A DNA stretch of 64,000 bases, taken from contig NZ_CP070502.1 of assembly GCF_018309085.1 (NCBI RefSeq), positions 2,232,001-2,296,000 on the forward strand, in the 5' to 3' direction. The notes beneath the pieces were generated by a model that made no database searches, was not told the DNA's origin, and was given only the letters and a program-made list of their open reading frames with translations. Positions within the stretch are counted from its first letter, which is position 1. The number at the start of each line of letters is the position of its first letter. Positions 1 through 7,911 of this stretch are shown here, in pieces. Position numbers and translations under genes: made by a program. This DNA is from Sporosarcina sp. Marseille-Q4063. Lineage in GTDB: Bacteria > Bacillota > Bacilli > Bacillales_A > Planococcaceae.

Positions 1-1214
1 TCCTGATTTGCTTTCGAAAAGGTCAATTCACCGATTTTCGGTGCAGTGAATGCATTCGTTGGCGTTATATAAAAATCATAAGTTTGATGGAGTGCAGCCA
101 TTTGCGCGGCTGCCGTATCCCATGACGCAAGACTTGCTGAGAACTCCGCAGCGGATACGGACTTGCCAGCTTCATTCAGCATCCACGTTTCAATTTCGAC
201 GTCATCCGCTGTAATCGGCCGCCCAACTGCACGTTCCAGTTTTTGAATTAAAGCCGCGATCTCACCGCTATTCATGAGATAGTAATCCCTCATTAACTGG
301 ATGCCGTCCACGCCGTTGTCTCTTTCCTCTACAATATGGCCATCTTTTTCTAACCATTTCACCGTTTTTTCGACGGCTAACCGCGCTTCTTCAGATACCG
401 GCGTGCCGACTGGCGACTTCGTGGTAAAAGCAATTTTCAACGGCTTGTTAAATGGTTCCATCATCGCATTTTGATAGCTCCCCGAAAACAAAGGTGCTTG
501 GAATGCTGCTTCTGGTTGAATCACTTGAAGGACGTCAAGTAGCCCTGCACTATCTCGCACACTTCTGCTTAAAACGAAGTCAATGGCTGCCCCTTGCCAC
601 TGGCGCCCCACTCCTGGTCCAACAGGCGTACGCCCTCTTGTCGGCTTCAATCCGAATAAACCAGTAAACGACGCCGGAATCCGGATAGACCCGCCGCCAT
701 CGCTTGCCCCTGCGACAGGAACAACACCAGAAGCGACGGCCGCAGCTGAACCCCCACTTGATCCGCCCGGAGAGTATTCGCTATTCCAAGGATTTCCCGT
801 TGGACCATGGAGTTCTGGTTCCGTAATGTTTTTCAACCCGAATTCAGGCGCATTCGTTTGACCTGCGAATAAAAAACCCGCATTCCGAAGTTTGCCAACA
901 AAATTGGAATCGCGTTCTGCAATATTGTTTGCTAGAAGTCTGGAACCAGAAGTAATGCCTTCACCTTTCACTGATTGCGAACTGTTTTTCAGCAACATGG
1001 GCACGCCTGAAAACGGGCGATTTGTTTCCCCCAGCTGCTCCGCTTCATTCAATACTCTCTCACGCCACACATCGGTCATCATATTCAGCGACGGATTCAC
1101 TTTATCAAGTTGTTCAAAACTAAGTTCGATCAATTCTTTCGACGTTACTTCTTTATTACGAATTAACTGCGCCATCTCAGTCGCATCCAGCGTCAAATAT
1201 GTACGAAGATCCAT
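1..1214 (-). CDS. amidase family protein, partial (C-terminal end outside window)
   Basis: The minus strand reads open from an ATG at 1214 through base 1, so the 3' end is cut off by the window. The protein carries the amidase-signature features: a lysine in GVPMLLKNS near residue 75, and the Gly/Ser-rich stretch GGSSGGSAAAVASG followed by SDGGGSIRIPA, which supply the Ser-cisSer-Lys triad. It should hydrolyse a carboxylic amide in the cytoplasm; the substrate cannot be told. It lacks a GatB neighbour, so it is probably a stand-alone amidase rather than GatA. The start is set by GAGGTGAGGG five bases upstream. It is transcribed away from the hydratase gene, with a repeat array between the two. 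Confidence 0.9.
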   Translation of the reverse strand, partial: MDLRTYLTLDATEMAQLIRNKEVTSKELIELSFEQLDKVNPSLNMMTDVWRERVLNEAEQLGETNRPFSGVPMLLKNSSQSVKGEGITSGSRLLANNIAERDSNFVGKLRNAGFLFAGQTNAPEFGLKNITEPELHGPTGNPWNSEYSPGGSSGGSAAAVASGVVPVAGASDGGGSIRIPASFTGLFGLKPTRGRTPVGPGVGRQWQGAAIDFVLSRSVRDSAGLLDVLQVIQPEAAFQAPLFSGSYQNAMMEPFNKPLKIAFTTKSPVGTPVSEEARLAVEKTVKWLEKDGHIVEERDNGVDGIQLMRDYYLMNSGEIAALIQKLERAVGRPITADDVEIETWMLNEAGKSVSAAEFSASLASWDTAAAQMAALHQTYDFYITPTNAFTAPKIGELTFSKANQ

Positions 1215-1308
1215 TCCCTCACCTCATGATTACTATTTTCTATAACTTTATCATTCAAAACAAGACAAACCAACGAAATGTTTGGTTCGTTCATCGCGAT
1301 AAAACACG

Positions 1309-1421
1309 AAACGACTATAGTATGCCCTCAAACGACCATAACGGATTTTAAACGACTAAAGCGCCCACTCAAACGACCAATAAGAACTCCAAAGCGACTA
1401 ATACCTACTCTCAAACGACTA
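1309..1421. repeat. 21-bp-period array, family B, copy 1 (six AAACGACTA cores)
   Basis: Six cores of AAACGACTA or AAACGACCA (fifth AAGCGACTA) start at 1309, 1330, 1350, 1371, 1392 and 1413, so they are 20 or 21 bp apart. The spacers of 11-12 bases differ from one another. A small hairpin, AACGGAA-GTAT-TTCCGTT, follows at once. The array fills most of the 345-base gap between the divergent amidase and hydratase genes. A second six-core array of this family lies at 54990-55101. Function unknown. Confidence 0.85.
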
Positions 1422-1559
1422 AACGGAAGTATTTCCGTTGAATGTATTGCGAAAATGACGTTTATTTGAAATGATTAGTATTAAGCAAATGATAGTTTAA
1501 TCGGAATAAGGATTTCTCTAGATTAAGAGCTCTAAAAACTTCGAAGGGGATTGAATACT

Positions 1560-2339
1560 ATGACAACTGTGGCAGACCGAATCGTACATAATCTGTTAAC
1601 TGCTCGTAAAACGAAGCAACCAATCGAATTTATTCGCAATGAATATACGTTAGACGAGGAAACTTCCTATTCAATTCAAGATGAATTCATCAAAAGAAAA
1701 TGCGAACAGGAAAATGATGAGGTAGCTGGTTATAAAATCAGCATGACAAGTGCTGAAACCCAAGCAATCGCTGGGACTCATGAACCCGCTTATGGGACTT
1801 TACTGACCTCCAATTTAGTGAAAAGCGGAGACTCTGTTTCATTATTCTCTTTATTCGCCCCATTGATCGAACCAGAAATCATGTTTATTTTGAATGAAGA
1901 TTTGACTGCGGGTGCTGATGAAGAAGAAATTTCAAGCAAATGTAAAATTGCTGCGGGGATAGAAGTTCCCGATGCACGTTATATCGATTGGTTTCCTAAT
2001 TTCTCTTTAGCTGATTTGCTTTGCGACAATACCGCAACAGGTCTGGTTGTCGTATCTGATCCAGTCGAGCCCTTGTCTTTCAAGGAATTAGCCAATGTAA
2101 AAATGGAGCTTTTTCTTAATGGAGAGAAAATCAGTGAAGGTGTTTCTTCTGCTGTATTGGGCAATCCTGTCTCTTCAGTTGCATGGTTATCTCAAAAACT
2201 TGCTGAGAAAAATAAAACTTTGAAAAAAGGCATGGTTATTTCGTCCGGCACATTTATTTCGCCGCTCCCTGTGAACGAAGGAACATATACAGTCACCTAT
2301 TCGAATATAGGTGAAACAGAAATTACTTTTGGGTGGTGA
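1560..2339 (+). CDS. 2-oxo-4-pentenoate hydratase / fumarylacetoacetate hydrolase family protein
   Basis: This 259-residue protein resembles the MhpD/DmpE group of the FAH superfamily, which hydrates 2-oxopent-4-enoate or decarboxylates 4-oxalocrotonate in meta-cleavage pathways. Family marks are the GYKISMTSAE stretch near residue 60, the metal-binding acidic segment LIEPEIMF near 105 and the GIEVPDARY segment near 140. I chose ATG at 1560 rather than the in-frame TTG at 1551, because the ribosome site GAAGGGG at 1543-1549 abuts the TTG but lies about ten bases from the ATG. No other meta-cleavage gene is nearby, so the true substrate is open. The next small membrane protein follows after 4 bases. 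Confidence 0.8.
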   Translation: MTTVADRIVHNLLTARKTKQPIEFIRNEYTLDEETSYSIQDEFIKRKCEQENDEVAGYKISMTSAETQAIAGTHEPAYGTLLTSNLVKSGDSVSLFSLFAPLIEPEIMFILNEDLTAGADEEEISSKCKIAAGIEVPDARYIDWFPNFSLADLLCDNTATGLVVVSDPVEPLSFKELANVKMELFLNGEKISEGVSSAVLGNPVSSVAWLSQKLAEKNKTLKKGMVISSGTFISPLPVNEGTYTVTYSNIGETEITFGW

Positions 2340-2343
2340 TTGA

Positions 2344-2562
2344 ATGCATAAAATTTTAGCGTTCTCAATTTTAGGGATGGGGTTAACTGGTGCCGTCCTA
2401 GTCATTTCGGTTCCTCTATTATTCAACACGCCAATAGGAAATGTATTGAAGATAGTTATTGCTGGTTCTACAACAGTTTTCGTTATATTCGCTATTTCGG
2501 CTCTAGTATTTCGTCGGCGATTAGATGAGCAAGCAAAGAAAGAGGATAATTTAGTGAAATGA
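2344..2562 (+). CDS. small two-helix membrane protein
   Basis: A 72-residue protein with two predicted membrane helices (about residues 5-27 and 34-56) and a charged cytoplasmic tail (RRRLDEQAKKEDNLVK). The ATG lies 4 bases after the hydratase stop, with GGGTGGTGA as ribosome site inside the end of the hydratase gene, so the two are translationally linked. I do not recognise a family. It may be a lineage-specific membrane peptide cotranscribed with the hydratase. Confidence 0.7.
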   Translation: MHKILAFSILGMGLTGAVLVISVPLLFNTPIGNVLKIVIAGSTTVFVIFAISALVFRRRLDEQAKKEDNLVK

Positions 2563-2600
2563 ATAAAGCCAGCATTTTTGTTTCCCTCTTTTTTAGAAAG

Positions 2601-2625
2601 GGGTGGCTTCGGCTACTCTTTTTTT
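2601..2625 (+). terminator. rho-independent terminator after the hydratase operon
   Basis: GGGTGGC-TTCG-GCTACTC forms a seven-pair stem (two G-T pairs) with a UUCG tetraloop and is followed by seven T residues. Confidence 0.75.
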
Positions 2626-2718
2626 ATTTGGCCAGTGGGAAAAATAAACAGGAAGTGTCAACGGGAAATGTCTGACTGGAGCAAAGCGGAAGGAATTCAT
2701 TTTGATTAATAATCGTTA

Positions 2719-2925
2719 TTGTTTAAAGCTGTCCTCAGTGAGCGGCTCTCCGTTGCAGGCTATTTTTTCATAAAAGCTATTTCGTTTGATTACGAACATG
2801 TCATGGCATCTGAAGAAAACTCACTTCACATAGGGATTGCCGGAATCATTTGGGCTTTTAGCATGGTTTGTTTGATAGTGGGAATTTATAAGTTTTCTAA
2901 ATCTGGAAAAGTAATTTCTTCTTAA
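2719..2925 (+). CDS. possible small membrane protein or gene remnant
   Basis: An open frame of 68 codons with a TTG start and no convincing ribosome site. An internal ATG at 2803 would give 40 residues with one clear membrane helix (GIAGIIWAFSMVCLIVGIYKF). The downstream methyltransferase begins 40 bases later on the same strand. The weak start and lack of a known family leave open that this is the tail of a decayed gene; the preceding bases 2626-2718 hold nothing I recognise. Confidence 0.35.
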   Translation: MFKAVLSERLSVAGYFFIKAISFDYEHVMASEENSLHIGIAGIIWAFSMVCLIVGIYKFSKSGKVISS

Positions 2926-2965
2926 ATTAACGCTTTAATTCAAGAAGATATAGGGGGAATTGATC

Positions 2966-3769
2966 TTGGATAGTTTAGAAGTAGTGAGAAAATTTTATGA
3001 TGAAACAGTAAATTATGAGTGGGAACGGCTTGAACGTCACAAAGTAGAATTTGAACTTAGCAAGCGCTTTATGAATCGTTATATTAAGCCTAATGACAAA
3101 GTATTGGACCTCGGTGGTGGTCCGGGTAGGTATTCACTTTATCTTGCCCAACGTGGGTGCGATGTGACATTAGCCGACCTTTCACAAGAGAATGTAAACT
3201 TTGCAGTGAACAAGGCAAAAGAACTTGATCTCCCTCTTAAAGCCTTGCAAGTTGATAGTCGTGATCTATCAACCATTGAAGATGGCCAATATGATTATGT
3301 GCTATGCATGGGGCCTATGTATCATCTCAAAAGCGAGAGCGATAGAGTGAAAACTATTAAGGAATGTTTAAAAAAGCTGAAACCAGGAGGAACCATTTTT
3401 GTGGCATTTGTTTCTTCTTACTCTTTCGTTTGGGATTATCTCATACATAATCCTGAATTTATATTAGATAATGAGCGGAAATCCCAACTAAATATGATAG
3501 TGGCAGATGAAGACTTTGCGGGACAAGGGTTTTCAGATAATTTTTTCATCTCTCCTAAAAATGTACTTCCATTCTTCGATCAGTTTGAGCTCGAAAAACT
3601 TCATTTACTTAACTGTGAAAGTTTTTTATATCTTCGCGAGCCAGAACTTCTCAAACAGAATCCTGCAGTTCTAAACGCTTGGTTAGATTTTGCAGAACAG
3701 GTATGTGAACGAGAGGATTTATTGAGTTTAGCAGAACATATTATGTATATTGGTAAAAAAACTGAATAA
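2966..3769 (+). CDS. class I SAM-dependent methyltransferase
   Basis: A Rossmann-fold methyltransferase of 267 residues. The glycine-rich motif I, VLDLGGGPGRYSLYLAQRG, lies near residues 45-63. The acidic residue ending strand 2 is in VTLADLS, and DYVLCMGPMYHL forms motif IV. The substrate cannot be predicted from sequence; the family includes UbiE/BioC-like enzymes. TTG at 2966 is preferred over TTG at 2960 because AGGGGG at 2952-2957 gives a normal eight-base spacing. It converges on ykkD, with a bidirectional terminator between. Confidence 0.85.
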   Translation: MDSLEVVRKFYDETVNYEWERLERHKVEFELSKRFMNRYIKPNDKVLDLGGGPGRYSLYLAQRGCDVTLADLSQENVNFAVNKAKELDLPLKALQVDSRDLSTIEDGQYDYVLCMGPMYHLKSESDRVKTIKECLKKLKPGGTIFVAFVSSYSFVWDYLIHNPEFILDNERKSQLNMIVADEDFAGQGFSDNFFISPKNVLPFFDQFELEKLHLLNCESFLYLREPELLKQNPAVLNAWLDFAEQVCEREDLLSLAEHIMYIGKKTE

Positions 3770-3787
3770 ACCTGATTCAAGTTAAAA

Positions 3788-3816
3788 GAGCCCAATTCCT
3801 TTGCGAATCTGGGCTC
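3788..3816. terminator. bidirectional terminator between the methyltransferase and ykkD
   Basis: GAGCCCA(A/G)ATTC-type stem: GAGCCCAATTCC pairs with GAATCTGGGCTC around a short loop. TTAAAA precedes it, giving UUUUAA at the end of a minus-strand transcript. A 16-bp perfect palindrome TTTTATTCGAATAAAA follows at 3822-3837. A decayed copy of this block is found at 13546-13594. Confidence 0.8.
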
Positions 3817-3865
3817 CAAGGTTTTATTCGAATAAAAGTCGGAAGCCTGAACTGTTACTTTTCTT

Positions 3866-4180
3866 TTACGAGACGAGTTTTAGACCTACTGCGGCACCCA
3901 AAACCATTCCTATAAAAACAAGTCTTTTCCAGTCTGATGACTCTCCATATAAAACCATACCTAAAATTGCTCCACCAGACGCGCCAATACCTGTCCAAAT
4001 TGCATAAGCTGTACCCATCGGAAGTGTTTTCATGGAATATGCAAGAAATATAAAACTTGCGCCAAACGAGAGAGTCAAGAGTACTAATGATTGCCAATTC
4101 CGGTCTTTATGCAACTTATTAATCATTGCAACACCAAACATTTCAAACACGCCTGCTGCTACTAAAGAAATCCACGCCAT
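3866..4180 (-). CDS. ykkD: SMR-family guanidinium exporter subunit YkkD
   Basis: A 104-residue small multidrug resistance protein with four membrane helices. Family marks are the membrane glutamate of GVFEMFG near residue 13, and the MGTAYAIWTGIGA and YGE segments. In Bacillus, YkkC and YkkD form a heteromeric guanidinium/proton antiporter, and the guanidine-I riboswitch upstream supports that role here over general drug export. The start ATG at 4180 shares one base with the ykkC stop (TGATG), and AAAGGGGATG within the ykkC end serves as ribosome site, so the pair is translationally coupled. Confidence 0.9.
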   Translation of the reverse strand: MAWISLVAAGVFEMFGVAMINKLHKDRNWQSLVLLTLSFGASFIFLAYSMKTLPMGTAYAIWTGIGASGGAILGMVLYGESSDWKRLVFIGMVLGAAVGLKLVS

Positions 4181-4521
4181 CAAGATTCATCCCCTTTCTG
4201 AACATTGTCCGTTGTCACTAACTTCAAGCCAATTACGCCTGCCAATAAAACTAAAATCAAGAGTACTTTTTCTACTTTAAATGGTTCTTCAAAGAATAGA
4301 ATTTCAGAAAACACAGTTCCTGCAGTACCTAGGCCAACAAAAACTGCATATACAGTTCCTACTGGAAGTTTTCGTCCAGCCATAATCATTAAATAGAAAC
4401 TGATAAAGATCGCAATTGCAGTTCCAGCCCACGTCCAAAAGTCATTTGCATGTTTTAAACCAATCACCCAAAAAACCTCAAAGAAAGCAGCAATAAATAC
4501 TTTAATCCAATCATTATTCAT
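4180..4521 (-). CDS. ykkC: SMR-family guanidinium exporter subunit YkkC
   Basis: A 113-residue four-helix SMR protein. The conserved membrane glutamate is in FFEVFWVIG near residue 14, with [15 protein letters not shown] near residue 52. It is the first gene behind a guanidine-I riboswitch and partners YkkD to expel guanidinium from the cytoplasm. Lengths of 113 and 104 match the usual YkkC/YkkD pair. The ribosome site is TTGGAGGGATC. Expression is expected to turn on when guanidine binds the leader and prevents the terminator hairpin. Confidence 0.93.
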   Translation of the reverse strand: MNNDWIKVFIAAFFEVFWVIGLKHANDFWTWAGTAIAIFISFYLMIMAGRKLPVGTVYAVFVGLGTAGTVFSEILFFEEPFKVEKVLLILVLLAGVIGLKLVTTDNVQKGDES

Positions 4522-4561
4522 CTACAAGATCCCTCCAATTTTATTGTTACCAAAAAACAAA

Positions 4562-4605
4562 AAAAGCCTGAGAGAAAACTGTTAAACAGTTTCTCCCAGG
4601 CTTTT
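4562..4605 (-). terminator. riboswitch expression-platform terminator of ykkCD
   Basis: On the minus strand AAAAGCCTGGGAGAAACTG pairs with CAGTTTTCTCTCAGGCTTTT around a short TTTAA loop and is followed by a long U run (A run at 4555-4565 on the plus strand). It overlaps the 3' helix of the guanidine aptamer, the usual arrangement for an ON switch. Confidence 0.9.
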
Positions 4606-4690
4606 ATCCTTCCGTGACACAGCAAAGCTGCGAGTTTTCTCTCGGACCAGGCCAACATAAGATGTCGCGGAACCCTAGAAAACATTTACG
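4562..4690 (-). promoter_or_regulatory. guanidine-I riboswitch (ykkC class leader)
   Basis: Read on the minus strand, the leader carries the class landmarks in order: CTAGGGTTCCGCG, then GGCCTGGTCCGAGAG, then a variable stem, then TGTCACGGAAGGA followed by AAAAGCCTGGGAGA. These are the conserved aptamer blocks of the ykkC/guanidine-I class. Ligand binding sequesters the 3' block and stops the overlapping terminator from forming, so ykkCD is read. The gene pair downstream is the classical target. Confidence 0.95.
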
Positions 4691-4707
4691 ATATGCAGTT
4701 ACTTTAT

Positions 4708-4736
4708 ATGATAACACATTTTTATATCTTAGTTAA
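4708..4736 (-). promoter_or_regulatory. probable sigma-A promoter of the ykkCD leader
   Basis: Minus-strand -35 TTAACT (4736-4731) and -10 TATCAT (4713-4708) are 17 bases apart and lie just upstream of the riboswitch. The remaining gap 4737-4868 holds an imperfect inverted repeat, GGAGTTC at 4792-4798 with GAACTCC at 4831-4837, of unknown role. Confidence 0.7.
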
Positions 4737-4868
4737 GATTGGTATGGTGAAAAGCATAATCTATCTTGGAGAGGCATGATCTGGTTACAGAGGAGTTCAC
4801 GAATTGAGCGGACATTATATGAGATTGCGCGAACTCCCCTAATCCCCAGCGCCAAAAACATCAAAAAA

Positions 4869-4895
4869 CCCCAACTCCCACTATGGAAGTCGAGG
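4869..4895 (-). terminator. terminator after the aminotransferase gene
   Basis: Minus-strand CCTCGACTTCC-ATAGT-GGGAGTTGGGG stem followed by TTTTTT. Between stop codon and stem lies the 16-bp palindrome TTTTATTCGAATAAAA (4896-4911), also found after ykkD. Confidence 0.8.
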
Positions 4896-4920
4896 TTTTA
4901 TTCGAATAAAAGTCAGTCGT

Positions 4921-6087
4921 TCACACTGTGACTTCTAATCGCTCTCTAAATTTCTCAACAGCCTTCGTCGAGTCAACTTTATGACCCATTTCATTCAACG
5001 TATCCCCGATCAGCTCAACCGCTTTTTCCAGCATTTCCGCAGTCGTATTCCCCATATGCCCGATTCGGAATGCTTTTCCGCCTAGATGAGCTAAGGAACC
5101 TGCTAGGATAACGCCTTTTTTCGCCATTTCGGCACGGAATGTCGCGTCGTCCACGCCTTCAGGGTACAGAATACAGCTTAATGTTGATGCGGCGACTGCT
5201 TCGTCTGCCAACGCCTTCATTCCGAATTCAGCAAGCCCTGCGCGCACTGCTTTTCCGTAAGCTTCATGGCGAATATAACGTTTTTCAAGACCTTCATCCA
5301 GAACCATGCGCATGCCTTCGTGGTAAGCGTAAATTAGGTTCACAGGCGGGGTCGCGAAATATTTGCTCGGGTCGTTCATGATCGGAATCCAGTTGTAAAT
5401 ATCAGCATAGTAAGCCGGCACGCGTTCAATTTCCTCGCGCGCAGCCAATGCGGTTTTATTGAAAGCGACGATTGCAAGACCTGGTGGTACGCCAATCGCT
5501 TTTTGCGAGCCGGTTAGAATCACGTCAATTTTATAGTCAGGATTGCCGTATTCTTTACTCATATCTTCTTCAATCGCCGCGGTTGCAACAACCCCGTCCA
5601 ATATGATCAGTGCACCGTGCTTTTTGATGACTGGCACGAGCGCGTCTAAATCGGCGACGACTCCCGTAGAAGTATCCGCGTGCGTTATCGTTACAGCTTT
5701 AAATTTATCGGTAGCGAGCTTGGCTTCGACTTCGGCAGCCGTTACTTGCTTGCCCCACTCGGATTGAAGCACTTCAACCTTGATGCCGAACGCCTCGCCT
5801 AATTTAATGAAACGGTCGCCGAAATAGCCTTGGCTGACGACTAACAACTTTTCTCCAGCCGCAACCGTATTCACAAGTGCCATTTCCATCGCAAGCGTTC
5901 CGGAACCCGACACGACAAATACTTCTCCGTCTGTTTGGAACATTTCTCGGGTCATGTCGATTGCCTCTTTGTAAATCGCGGTGAATCTTCCGTCGGTGTG
6001 GCTTCTTGTTTCCTGTGCCATTGCATCATAAATTGAATCGACGACTGGTGTTGGTCCAGGAATGAGTAGCATGTCTTCGTTACGCAT
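4921..6087 (-). CDS. class V aminotransferase, alanine/serine-glyoxylate type (PucG-like)
   Basis: A PLP enzyme of 388 residues. It starts with the family-typical LLIPGPTPV, contains SGSGTLAMEMAL near residue 68, and has the PLP lysine in ILTGSQKAIGVPPGL near residue 195. Relatives transfer an amino group from alanine, serine or ureidoglycine to glyoxylate, giving glycine. The glycolate oxidase genes glcD/glcF nearby fit a glycolate-glyoxylate-glycine route. No allantoin genes are present, so alanine or serine is the likelier donor. ATG at 6087 is chosen because GGAGGCGG lies five bases upstream; the longer TTG frame starts inside that ribosome site. A remnant of glcF lies just upstream, so the gene was probably once next to glcF. 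Confidence 0.88.
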   Translation of the reverse strand: MRNEDMLLIPGPTPVVDSIYDAMAQETRSHTDGRFTAIYKEAIDMTREMFQTDGEVFVVSGSGTLAMEMALVNTVAAGEKLLVVSQGYFGDRFIKLGEAFGIKVEVLQSEWGKQVTAAEVEAKLATDKFKAVTITHADTSTGVVADLDALVPVIKKHGALIILDGVVATAAIEEDMSKEYGNPDYKIDVILTGSQKAIGVPPGLAIVAFNKTALAAREEIERVPAYYADIYNWIPIMNDPSKYFATPPVNLIYAYHEGMRMVLDEGLEKRYIRHEAYGKAVRAGLAEFGMKALADEAVAASTLSCILYPEGVDDATFRAEMAKKGVILAGSLAHLGGKAFRIGHMGNTTAEMLEKAVELIGDTLNEMGHKVDSTKAVEKFRERLEVTV

Positions 6088-6132
6088 ATTATCCGCCTCC
6101 AAAATGAATACTATTGTTCTATCACTAGTATA

Positions 6133-6195
6133 TCATTGTTCGGACTTTTCAGCGTTTTCATAGGCTTTTACTAGCAAATCAACAATTACGTCTAC
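6133..6195 (-). pseudogene. glcF 3'-end remnant
   Basis: The minus strand encodes VDVIVDLLVKAYENAEKSEQ followed by TGA. The intact glcF at 13726-15084 ends DAVHIVDLLITAYENAEST and a short tail. At DNA level the two share ATTGTTGATTTGCT and TATGAAAACGC exactly, in the same order and phase. The rest of the gene is missing: upstream lies gvpU, whose stop codon falls inside the remnant. The remnant therefore marks one border of the gas vesicle island and shows that glcF once lay directly before the aminotransferase. Confidence 0.8.
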
Positions 6196-6590
6196 TCGTC
6201 GCTGCCATCCAATATTCTCCCTAAAAAGAAACCATCAATCTCGCTTAATTTGCCGCGCCAAAGAATTTCTCCCTTCGAAGGAGTTGGCTTGCTGTCGCCG
6301 CAATATACTTTGGTGTCTTTCATATGAAGAAAATTAGCCTCGGTTTCATCATTATTCTGAGCAGTCTCCCCAGCCTGATCCAGCTGTTCACTTAGCTTCT
6401 GGGCAATGTCATTTCCGTCTTCAAGAGTCGCGCTTAAGGTGCTGAAGTATTCCTTTGCCGATACCAGTGTACCGGTAATGACAGCTCCTTTAACATTTAA
6501 AGTGATATCCAAGTTGAAGTCGTGTTTATTCGCTGCTTGCACCAAAAACTCAAGTATATTATCTTTATTATGTCCAGAACGATTACCCAT
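6192..6590 (-). CDS. gvpU: gas vesicle protein GvpU
   Basis: A 132-residue acidic protein at the 3' end of the gas vesicle operon. Position (directly after gvpT) and sequence, with the VKGAVITGTLVSAKEY strand region near residue 35 and the GKLSEIDGFFLGRI end, match GvpU of the P. megaterium-type cluster. In that system GvpU affects clustering of vesicles in the cell rather than their assembly. It begins 2 bases after the gvpT stop. Its last codons run into a remnant of glcF, so the end of the reading frame may have been shaped at the island junction. Confidence 0.85.
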   Translation of the reverse strand: MGNRSGHNKDNILEFLVQAANKHDFNLDITLNVKGAVITGTLVSAKEYFSTLSATLEDGNDIAQKLSEQLDQAGETAQNNDETEANFLHMKDTKVYCGDSKPTPSKGEILWRGKLSEIDGFFLGRILDGSDE

Positions 6591-6592
6591 TT

Positions 6593-7846
6593 TTACGCCT
6601 CCTTTTTTGATCCATCTAAAACCAGATAGGATTCCTCATCTTTGGCGCTTACTTCGTCTGTTTTTCCTTCACTTTTTCGGTTTTTTTTTTCTGTTTTCTG
6701 TTTGGCGTCTTTTTCAGATTTAGCATCCGAACTCTTACTCTTTGCTTTTTGATCCTTCTTTGGTGTTTTTTCTTCTAACTCTTCATCTTCATCTTCATCA
6801 TTGTCTTTGCTCGCGTCTTTATTCTTATTCTTATTCTTCTTGCCTTTTTCTTTTTCCTCATCGTCTTTCTGTTGATCTTCTTTTTTCGCTTTGGAATCTT
6901 TAGTCTTTTTTGGTTCTTCATCTTTCTTCTTTTTAGATGACTTTGATTTATCGTCGCTCTTGGTCTTTTTAGCTTTTTCATCTTCTTCAGGTTCTGATTC
7001 ATCTTCATCTTTTTCTTCATCGGAACTATCTTGCTCTTCATCACTTTCATCTTTGCTAGCCGCTACTTCGTCATTTCCTTTGCCGCTATCTTTATCCTCT
7101 TCATCATCAGAACTCTCTTCTTCGTTCTGATCTTCTTCCTCTGCCGCTTCCTGGCTTTGATCATTTTTGCTTTCAGCTAGTTTTTCTAAAAGCTCTTCTA
7201 TTTTGCCCAGGCGGTCCTGAAGTTGTTCATTTTCTTCTTTTAAAGTTTCATATTCTTCGTTATCTTGTTCTTTATCTTTATTTTGAGCCTCTTCTTCCTC
7301 TTCGTCATCATTTTCCTGCTGCTCTTTATCCGTTGAATCATCCTTTAAGGAATTTTTTAAAACAGAGTCAGACTCTTCGCTGTCATCTTTGCTTTTATCT
7401 TCCTCTTGATTGTCCTCGGCTGAATCTTGTGAAGAACTTCCTGATTCATTCGAAGTTTTATTTTCTTTTTCAGTTGAACCACCATCTGTTAGTTTCGAAA
7501 GCAGACCTTCCAGACGGTCTAAACGACCTGAAATGCCTTCATTTTTTTGAGAGGAATCCTCGGAAGCATCGTTGGATGGCTCTTGATCGTCGGAAGTATT
7601 CCCGTTTTCTTTTGAAAATAGCTTGGATGCATTATCCTTAATGGAATTAACGGCTTTCTTCGAGCCGTCTTTCACCGCATTCCCCAACTCCAAACCTTTG
7701 TCGCTTAGCTTTTGACCATTTTCAGGAGTAGCCAGGTATCCGACGGTTGCACCGATCAGGCCTCCTGCTAGCGACCGTGTAAGATTGCCTTTTTTATTAT
7801 TATTTCCTTCAGTTTGATTTTCTTTCAAGATTGTTTCTTCAGTCAT
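6593..7846 (-). CDS. gvpT: gas vesicle protein GvpT, long acidic low-complexity form
   Basis: The first 90 residues resemble YtxH-type gas vesicle proteins: a short hydrophobic, glycine-rich segment (SLAGGLIGATVGYLATPENG, residues 24-43) then an amphipathic helix. The remaining three quarters are almost only Asp, Glu, Lys, Ser, Asn and Gln, with two coiled-coil-like leucine stretches (RLDRLEGLLSKLTD and RLGKIEELLEKLAES) like those ending GvpP and GvpJ. The gene order identifies it as GvpT. The low-complexity tail is probably disordered and may bind the vesicle surface or recruit GvpU. The composition is prone to slippage, so length will vary among strains. RBS AGGAGG precedes the ATG. Confidence 0.82.
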   Translation of the reverse strand: MTEETILKENQTEGNNNKKGNLTRSLAGGLIGATVGYLATPENGQKLSDKGLELGNAVKDGSKKAVNSIKDNASKLFSKENGNTSDDQEPSNDASEDSSQKNEGISGRLDRLEGLLSKLTDGGSTEKENKTSNESGSSSQDSAEDNQEEDKSKDDSEESDSVLKNSLKDDSTDKEQQENDDEEEEEAQNKDKEQDNEEYETLKEENEQLQDRLGKIEELLEKLAESKNDQSQEAAEEEDQNEEESSDDEEDKDSGKGNDEVAASKDESDEEQDSSDEEKDEDESEPEEDEKAKKTKSDDKSKSSKKKKDEEPKKTKDSKAKKEDQQKDDEEKEKGKKNKNKNKDASKDNDEDEDEELEEKTPKKDQKAKSKSSDAKSEKDAKQKTEKKNRKSEGKTDEVSAKDEESYLVLDGSKKEA

Positions 7847-7911
7847 GTCGTTTCCTCCTAATATTCTTGATACTTTTTTGTCAGTAGATTAGTTATGGTT
7901 TAATAGTTGAA

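Noticed and set aside
452..1245. Plus-strand frames opposite the amidase
   Set aside because: The minus strand codes a continuous amidase with catalytic motifs through the same bases; the plus frames lack start signals.
1278..1469. 63-codon plus-strand frame with KRLxxxx repeats
   Set aside because: Read-through of family B array 1; no ribosome site and no match to a protein family.
1551..1559. TTG start of the hydratase
   Set aside because: The ribosome site GGGG ends one or two bases before it; ATG at 1560 is spaced normally.
6775..7130. Basic and serine-rich frames overlapping gvpT on both strands
   Set aside because: They are frame-shifted readings of the low-complexity GAA/GAT/AAA-rich gvpT gene.
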